From the NCBI GenBank assembly GCA_027334785.1, contig DAHWQF010000065.1:1-11127 (forward strand): a stretch of 11,127 nt of DNA, given 5' to 3'. The DNA is from Acidimicrobiaceae bacterium (lineage in GTDB: Bacteria > Actinomycetota > Acidimicrobiia > Acidimicrobiales > Palsa-688). Under the pieces are notes generated by a model. The model saw only the letters and a program-made list of their open reading frames with translations. It was not told where the DNA came from and did no database searches. Below are positions 7,163-11,127 of the stretch, in pieces (positions within the stretch are counted from its first letter, which is position 1; every line of letters starts with the position of its first letter). Position numbers and translations under genes: made by a program.

Positions 7163-7651
7163 TCAGCGGCCCTCCGGGCCCAGGATCGCCTGCACCAGCC
7201 ACGACGCGGGGCGCGAAGACGCGACGGCGCCCCTGGCGAGCTCGTCCACGCGCCCCGGGAAGGACTCGGCCAGTTCGCAGGCCAGGTCGTCGGAAGCAGC
7301 CGAGACGATGGCGGCCAGTTCCTGGCCCGCCCAGGTGCGCTCGACGTCCTGGTCGGCGAGTACCTGGCGCAGTTCGCCCGCCAGGAAGGCGAGGCCCCTG
7401 GCGAGCCCTGCCACCCCGACGTCGGCGTCGAGGCGGCGGCGCATGTCGCCCGCCTGGACGCGCAAGGCCTCGACCTCGGCCTCCAGGTGGGCGACGGTGT
7501 TCAAGGCGCGCTTCCGCCACTCGTCCACCTGGTCGCGCCGGTAGCCGCGGCCAGGGCCGAACTTGACGACAGCCAGGCTGGCGACGCCCAGGGCATCAGC
7601 ACCTGGGTCGGTGCCGCCAACTACGGGCTGCTCGGTGGCGAGGGCGGGCAC
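7163..7651 (-). CDS. DivIVA-like coiled-coil protein in the pilus operon
   Basis: 162 residues, soluble. Residues 31-45 (FGPGRGYRRDQVDEW) followed by a predicted coiled coil (about 43-75, AHLEAEVEALRVQ) match the N-terminal pattern of DivIVA-domain proteins. In those, an RGY-x-x-x-x-VD motif precedes a dimeric coiled coil that binds curved or polar membrane. The remainder (80-130) is helical and the tail is uncharacteristic. In Actinomycetota DivIVA/Wag31 proteins organise poles and growth, so here it may place the pilus machine. This is inference. The start GTG 7651 is 18 bases beyond the pilin stop, has no clear SD sequence and lies in the same frame as pilin, separated by one TAG. No other start is plausible before the motif. 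The TGA abuts the next start. Confidence 0.72.
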   Translation of the reverse strand: MPALATEQPVVGGTDPGADALGVASLAVVKFGPGRGYRRDQVDEWRKRALNTVAHLEAEVEALRVQAGDMRRRLDADVGVAGLARGLAFLAGELRQVLADQDVERTWAGQELAAIVSAASDDLACELAESFPGRVDELARGAVASSRPASWLVQAILGPEGR

Positions 7652-7669
7652 GGCGCTAGCTAGTAGGTG

Positions 7670-8266
7670 CTACGGGGCGGTCTGGCGGTTAGTCCAGGTG
7701 GAGTACCAGCCAGTCGAAGAGGTCGGGGCCGTGGCGGTGCAGCCCCCGGTCGCGGGCGCCGACTCGTTGTACCAGACGCCCTGACCGAGGGTCGAGGACG
7801 AGCTGCTCGTCTCTACGTCGGCGGCGGTCCAGCACTTGCCGTTCGGGCTCCAGGCCGAGAGCACGATGGACTGGTTGCTGTCGAAGCGCGCCTCAGAGAC
7901 GGCGTTGATCTTGTCCACGGCCGTGGTGGCGCCGTCCCAAGTGAGCGCCGGCTCCTGGCCCGACATGTACGTGGCGTAACTCGTCGCTGTGCTCGACGCC
8001 GGGATGGCGTACTCGTTCAGTTCGGCATAGTTCGCCTTCACGGCGATCAGCGCGTTGCGCACGGTGGCCTGGGCGGCCGTGTTCTGCGCATTGTTCCGTT
8101 CCGACAGGTACGTCGGTATCGCTATGGCCATGAGGATGCCGATGATGAGCAGCACGACCATGAGCTCGATGAGCGTGAAGCCCTTCGAGCCCCGCTTGCC
8201 CTCTTCGCGGCCCTCCTCGGCGTGGCGGCGGAGCCGCGCGGTCAGGTTCCCTAGGTTTTGTTTCAA
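7670..8266 (-). CDS. pilA: Type IV major pilin precursor (prepilin)
   Basis: 198-residue precursor of the pilus subunit. A long charged leader of 29 residues ends in KG, then the mature protein begins FTLIELMVVLLIIGILMAIA, the class III signal. Cleavage is expected between Gly29 and Phe30, with the conserved Glu at +5. The helix continues through IPTYLSERNNAQNTAAQATV, the usual actinobacterial pilin stem. The globular part is Ser/Thr-rich and has two Cys (NGKCW and GGCTA), placed to form a C-terminal disulfide loop as in type IVa pilins. The start is TTG at 8266, seven bases after GAAAGGG (8274-8280). An upstream in-frame ATG at 8377 lies in the leader region and would add 37 unlikely residues with several Cys, so I reject it. 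First gene of the pilus operon; the mature chain is 169 residues. Confidence 0.95.
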   Translation of the reverse strand: MKQNLGNLTARLRRHAEEGREEGKRGSKGFTLIELMVVLLIIGILMAIAIPTYLSERNNAQNTAAQATVRNALIAVKANYAELNEYAIPASSTATSYATYMSGQEPALTWDGATTAVDKINAVSEARFDSNQSIVLSAWSPNGKCWTAADVETSSSSSTLGQGVWYNESAPATGGCTATAPTSSTGWYSTWTNRQTAP

Positions 8267-8273
8267 GTTTTCA

Positions 8274-8280
8274 CCCTTTC
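8274..8280 (-). promoter_or_regulatory. Ribosome binding site that fixes the pilin TTG start
   Basis: GAAAGGG on the minus strand lies seven bases before the TTG at 8266. A GTG inside the same stretch (8275-8273) runs straight into a stop after two codons, so TTG is the only workable start here. Confidence 0.75.
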
Positions 8281-8298
8281 TCGTCGGTTCTCGCCCTC

Positions 8299-8312
8299 CC
8301 GTCCCGGGACGG
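8299..8312. promoter_or_regulatory. Perfect 14-bp palindrome in the pilin leader
   Basis: CCGTCCCGGGACGG is its own reverse complement and lies 33-46 bases upstream of the pilin TTG. It could be a protein-binding operator or an mRNA structure near the ribosome site. No T-run follows, so it does not look like an intrinsic terminator. In such GC-rich DNA a 14-base palindrome can arise by chance, so function is uncertain. Confidence 0.4.
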
Positions 8313-8327
8313 TAGCAGGCCGTGCGC

Positions 8328-8353
8328 CAAAAGCGTGCGATTGCGCACTTTTG
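8328..8353. promoter_or_regulatory. Imperfect inverted repeat upstream of pilin, flanked by direct repeats
   Basis: Arms CAAAAG (8328-8333) and CTTTTG (8348-8353) pair, and an inner TGCG/CGCA pair follows after a two-base bulge, leaving a four-base centre. GGTAGCAG occurs on each side, at 8311-8318 and 8365-8372, 54 bases apart and almost symmetric about the repeat. The A/T-rich arms stand out in this GC-rich region. This looks like a candidate operator or promoter region for the pilus operon. I could not place convincing -35 and -10 boxes in 8267-8466; the rest of that stretch shows nothing else clear. Confidence 0.4.
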
Positions 8354-8466
8354 CCACTCTGCGTGGTAGCAGCCCATCCGGACCAGTACGGAGGGGGCGA
8401 GTCGCTACGAAGGTACGGTGGGGAACGCGAGGACGCCGAAGCGCTGGCTCAAGCGGCCGGCGGCCC

Positions 8467-9309
8467 TCAGTCGGGCAAAGTGCCGGGCGCCCGCTTGTCG
8501 GCCAGCGCCTGGCGGAGCCAGGGCTCGAGGCGCGCCCGGAGCGCCTTGGCCCGCTCCAGCACTTCGAGGGCGCTCGCCCCCCTGGCCCGCTCGGCCCACC
8601 AGCGCCCCTCCCCGCCCGAGACCTCCTCAGGGACCTCGGCCAGCCACTTGCCGGCCACGGCGACCAGCATGTCCAGGTGGGCGGAGACGCCTTCGGAGGG
8701 GCCGCGCAACAGGTCGGCCAGCTCATCAGAGAGGGACTCGGACCAAAGCGACCAGCTGACGACCGAGAGCCAGCCGTAGTCGGCCTCGACTTTGTCGAGC
8801 GCCCAGAGGGGGTCGGCCTCGTCCCACACGAGGGGGGTGAGGTCCAGGGCGTCGAGGCCCGGGTCCGGCCCCCCAGCCAGCCAGCGCCGGGCACGCTCGA
8901 CGGGCAGCCCGCCCTCCACGAAGCTGCCCATGTCGAGCCATGTACCGCTCGCCTGGTCGTAGACGCCCGACGCGGAGAGCTCCAGGGCCACCCTGGCGGT
9001 CCAGGCGAAGAGGTCCTCCCCCTCGGCCGGCACGGCCAGGTGCGGTGGCAGCCACAACAGCGGGCCCCAGAGGGCCTCGGGCCGGAGGTGCTCGGCGAAG
9101 CAACGGGGCGGCCAGGTCGGCCCAGATGGGCGCGGCAGGGCGACGGCGCACATCGGCGAGGCGAAGAGGCTCTCGGGGCCGAGGCCCCAGGCGGCCATCT
9201 GCTCGCCCAGGCGGGCCATCGCCTCAACGGGCGAGCGGGAGAGCAGCAGCGGTTCCCCTGGCTCCAGCAGCCAGCGGCGCCGCTTCAGGGATGTGGCGAG
9301 GGGGGGCAT
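8467..9309 (-). CDS. Unrecognised tryptophan-rich protein
   Basis: I do not recognise this 280-residue protein. ATG at 9309 is chosen because AAAAGGA (9315-9321) lies five bases upstream. The in-frame GTG/ATG options further up (to 9348) lack such a site and sit deeper inside the helicase gene. It appears soluble, with no membrane helix or signal peptide. It is unusually rich in Trp, for instance EALWGPLLWLPPHL, YGWLSVVSWSLWSESL and GRWWAERA, and acidic overall, ending in an amphipathic Leu/Arg/Ala helix (EVLERAKALRARLEPWLRQ). No catalytic motif is evident. It overlaps the end of the helicase gene by 86 bases if the helicase continues to 9224. Its stop is followed by the pilin leader, so it may share a transcript with the helicase rather than with the pilus genes. 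Codon usage supports a real gene. Confidence 0.75.
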   Translation of the reverse strand: MPPLATSLKRRRWLLEPGEPLLLSRSPVEAMARLGEQMAAWGLGPESLFASPMCAVALPRPSGPTWPPRCFAEHLRPEALWGPLLWLPPHLAVPAEGEDLFAWTARVALELSASGVYDQASGTWLDMGSFVEGGLPVERARRWLAGGPDPGLDALDLTPLVWDEADPLWALDKVEADYGWLSVVSWSLWSESLSDELADLLRGPSEGVSAHLDMLVAVAGKWLAEVPEEVSGGEGRWWAERARGASALEVLERAKALRARLEPWLRQALADKRAPGTLPD

Positions 9310-11127
9310 GTTGGTCCTTTTCGGCTCGGAGGGTCCTTGTGGCCGCATCTAGCGACGATAGGGCAGGAGGGAAGCGCCTGAGCGCACCGGCGTAGGCCGC
9401 CGCCGCCTTCCCGCGATAGCCCCCCGGCCCGCGTCTAAGACGCGGGTCCAGCACTGCCAGCAGGCCCGAGTCGGCCTCGTGGCGGACCAAGCGGCCCGCT
9501 GCCTGTTCCAAGAGCCGGCGTCGGCCACGTAGACCAGGCCGTCGGCCACCCAGCGGTCGCAACGTAGGCGCGTGGCCACCGCTGCCACCCGGGCGTCGTC
9601 GACGGGGTTGGGAGCGGCCCGGGGCACCCTGTCCACCACGACGAGCGAGCAGGTCGCGCCCGGCGCGTCCACCCCTTCCATGAAGCCCCGGGTGCCGACC
9701 AGCACCGAGGAGGTGTCGGCCCGCCACGCATCGACCAGGGCCTGCGCCGGCGCGTCGCCTGTGACGTGGACCGCCCAGCCCTCCGAGGCGCTTCGCAGCG
9801 CGACACCGTAGCGCTGCGCCGCCTCCGTCGTCGCCGCCAGCACGAGGGCCGAGCCGGCGTTGGCCGAGACGAGCGCCACCACCTGGGATGCCGCCCATTC
9901 GAGGTGCCTCCCGAGGTCGAGGCGCCCGTCGGGGCCGGCGAGGGCCCGGGGCATCTCGGGCACGTAGAGGCGGCAGCGCTGGTAGGTGGCCTCGAAGGGG
10001 CTCGGGTAGCGGGCCACCTCGGCCTTGCCGAGGCCGGCCTCGATGGCGATGCCGGCCGGCACCGTGGCCGAGACGAGCACCGCCGTGGCCTCCCCGGCCC
10101 CCCAGAGGTTCATGGCCAGGGCACCGGACACGTCCACCGGCGACACGCACAGGGCCGGGCCGGCCTGGCCGGGCTCCACCCAGCGGGCCATGCCGTCGCC
10201 GGTCCCGACGGCCGAGGCCAGCGCCTCGCGCAGGTGACCGAGGCGCGCCGCCGCCCGGCTGGCGGCGACCTGCTGGGCGGGCTTGGCCAGGTCCCAAGGC
10301 TTGGGCAGGCACCGGGCGGCGGAGGCCGCCCAGGACATGACCGGCTCGACCGCCCTGGCCACCTCGGCCGGGGTCAACTCCTTGGCCTTCGCCCGGCCGA
10401 GGAGGCCCGCCAGGGCGGCCGAGAAGGCGCCGGAGAGGGTTTCGGCCCGTCCGGCCAGGGCCTTGCCCATGCCGTCGAGAGGGGCCCTGGCCAGGGCCTT
10501 GCCGGCCCGGGCCACCGAGGTGGCCGAGACCCTGGCCCCGGCGGCGGCGCGAACCGAGGGCACAAGGGCATGGGCCTCGTCCACCACGACGTGGTCGAAG
10601 GGGCCGAAGGAGGCGTCGTCGCCGAGCAGCAGGGAAATGGAGGTGGCCGCCTGCACCGCCACCATGGCGTGGTTGGTGACCACGATGCCGGCCTCGGCTG
10701 CCTCCTCGCGCGCCCGGGCCGGCAGACAGGCCGAGCGCTTGGGGCAGCGGTCGCCCAGGCACTCGGCCGGGCTCATGGACACGGCGGCCCACTGGGCGGC
10801 GGCGTTGGGCAGGGGGCAGGCCGCCCTGTCCCCCGTCCCCCCGCTGGCCGCCTGCGCCAGCACCCAGTCGGCCAGGGCAGCACGGTCGGCGTCGCCCCCG
10901 AACAGCGACGACTCCTCCTGCGCGACGGCGCCAGCCGCCAGCGGGCAGCCGTAGTTGGACCAGCCCTTCAGCACCGCCACCCTGGGCCGCCTGCCGGTGA
11001 GGGCGAAGACGGCCTCGGCCACGACCGGGGCGTCTTTGCCGACCACCTGGGCCTGCAGGCTGAGCGTGGCCGTGGTGACGACCGTGCGCTCGCCGAGCAC
11101 GGCGGCGCGCCACATGGCCGGCGCCAG
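9224..11127 (-). CDS. dinG: DinG/XPD-family iron-sulfur DNA helicase, N-terminus outside window, apparent frameshift near 9515
   Basis: ATP-dependent 5'-3' superfamily 2 helicase of the DinG group, acting in DNA repair. The frame enters from the right edge (LAPAMWR), which fits the residues that follow the Walker A motif, so that motif is just outside. Visible features are TVVTTATLSLQAQ (motif Ia), an iron-sulfur Cys set (NYGC at 10945 and ECLGDRC...AC between 10726 and 10761), VVTNHAM, the VVVDEAHAL box (10570-10581 for DEAH), VLVSATVP (motif III) and VGTRGFMEGVDAPG (motif V). Motif VI, EQAAGRLVRHEADSG, and LLAVLDPRL lie in the -1 frame. A single lost base at about 9511-9522 would join them; the unshifted frame ends at TAG 9349. 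After the shift the frame stops at 9224 and overlaps the next gene. This is either a sequencing/assembly error or a recently broken gene. Confidence 0.88.
   Translation of the reverse strand, partial: GAGHVARRRARRAHGRHHGHAQPAGPGGRQRRPGRGRGRLRPHRQAAQGGGAEGLVQLRLPAGGWRRRAGGVVAVRGRRRPCCPGRLGAGAGGQRGDGGQGGLPPAQRRRPVGRRVHEPGRVPGRPLPQALGLSAGPGARGGSRGRHRGHQPRHGGGAGGHLHFPAARRRRLLRPLRPRRGGRGPCPCALGSRRRRGQGLGHLGGPGRQGPGQGPSRRHGQGPGRTGRNPLRRLLGRPGGPPRPGEGQGVDPGRGGQGGRAGHVLGGLRRPVPAQALGPGQARPAGRRQPGGGAPRSPARGAGLGRRDRRRHGPLGGARPGRPGPVRVAGGRVRCPGHEPLGGRGGHGGARLGHGAGRHRHRGRPRQGRGGPLPEPLRGHLPALPPLRARDAPGPRRPRRAPRPREAPRMGGIPGGGARLGQRRLGPRAGGDDGGGAALRCRAAKRLGGLGGPRHRRRAGAGPGRCVAGRHLLGAGRHPGLHGRGGRAGRDLLARRGGQGAPGRSQPRRRRPGGSGGHAPTLRPLGGRRPGLRGRRRLLEQAAGRLVRHEADSGLLAVLDPRLRRGPGGYRGKAAAAYAGALRRFPPALSSLDAATRTLRAEKDQHAPPRHIPEAAPLAAGARGTAAALPLAR

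Noticed and set aside
6813..7520. N-terminal extension of the PilM-PilN-like gene back to 7520
   Set aside because: This part is out of frame with two better genes, is composed of Arg/Gly/Pro repeats, and the ATG at 6812 has a strong ribosome site and an ATGA overlap.
7663..7673. Small hairpin GTAG-GTG-CTAC around the pilin stop as a possible attenuator
   Set aside because: The stem is only four pairs, with no T-run, so it is too weak to call a terminator.
8267..8377. Longer pilin starting at ATG 8377
   Set aside because: The added 37 residues would place the operator-like repeats inside coding sequence and there is no ribosome site; TTG 8266 has one.
8378..8466. Possible terminator or -35/-10 promoter after the Trp-rich gene
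   Set aside because: I found TACCTT-like and TTGAGC-like hexamers, but with wrong spacing, and no GC stem followed by T residues.
1..11127. CRISPR arrays, tRNA or rRNA genes, insertion sequences and attachment sites
   Set aside because: No regular spaced repeats, no tRNA-like or rRNA sequence, no transposase frame and no terminal repeats are seen.

Overview
This is a very GC-rich window in which every supported gene lies on the minus strand. It reads right to left as part of an actinobacterial chromosome. The pilin sequence style, GTG/TTG starts, a DivIVA-like protein and the absence of any secretin or outer-membrane gene all suggest a monoderm Actinomycetota (Acidimicrobiia or a relative is my guess; not provable from this window).

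Layout in transcription order. (1) 11127-9224: a DinG/XPD-family iron-sulfur DNA helicase, cut by the right edge and carrying an apparent single-base frameshift just before its last helicase motif. (2) 9309-8467: an unrecognised tryptophan-rich protein. (3) 8466-8267: a non-coding leader of about 200 bases with inverted and direct repeats. (4) 8266-1: a densely packed type IV pilus (T4P) operon. Its order is major pilin, DivIVA-like coiled-coil protein, unknown 117-residue protein, a PilM-PilN-like fusion, PilO-like protein, PilB extension ATPase, PilC platform protein, PilT retraction ATPase, and a pilin-like protein cut by the left edge.

How they work together: the pilins are membrane-anchored precursors, and their prepilin peptidase is not in the window. 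PilB polymerises and PilT depolymerises the pilus on the PilC platform. The PilM/PilN/PilO-like proteins form the inner-membrane alignment complex. From the DivIVA-like gene to the last pilin, every junction overlaps by 1-4 bases or abuts within 1 base, so translation is probably coupled.

Most unusual points: a DivIVA-like protein and an orphan protein placed between pilin and assembly genes, possibly a module that positions the pilus machine; an apparent PilM-PilN fusion with a repetitive N-terminal tail; and PilT with an extra N-terminal domain. A partial pilin-like gene at 1-380 starts with GTG and runs off the edge.
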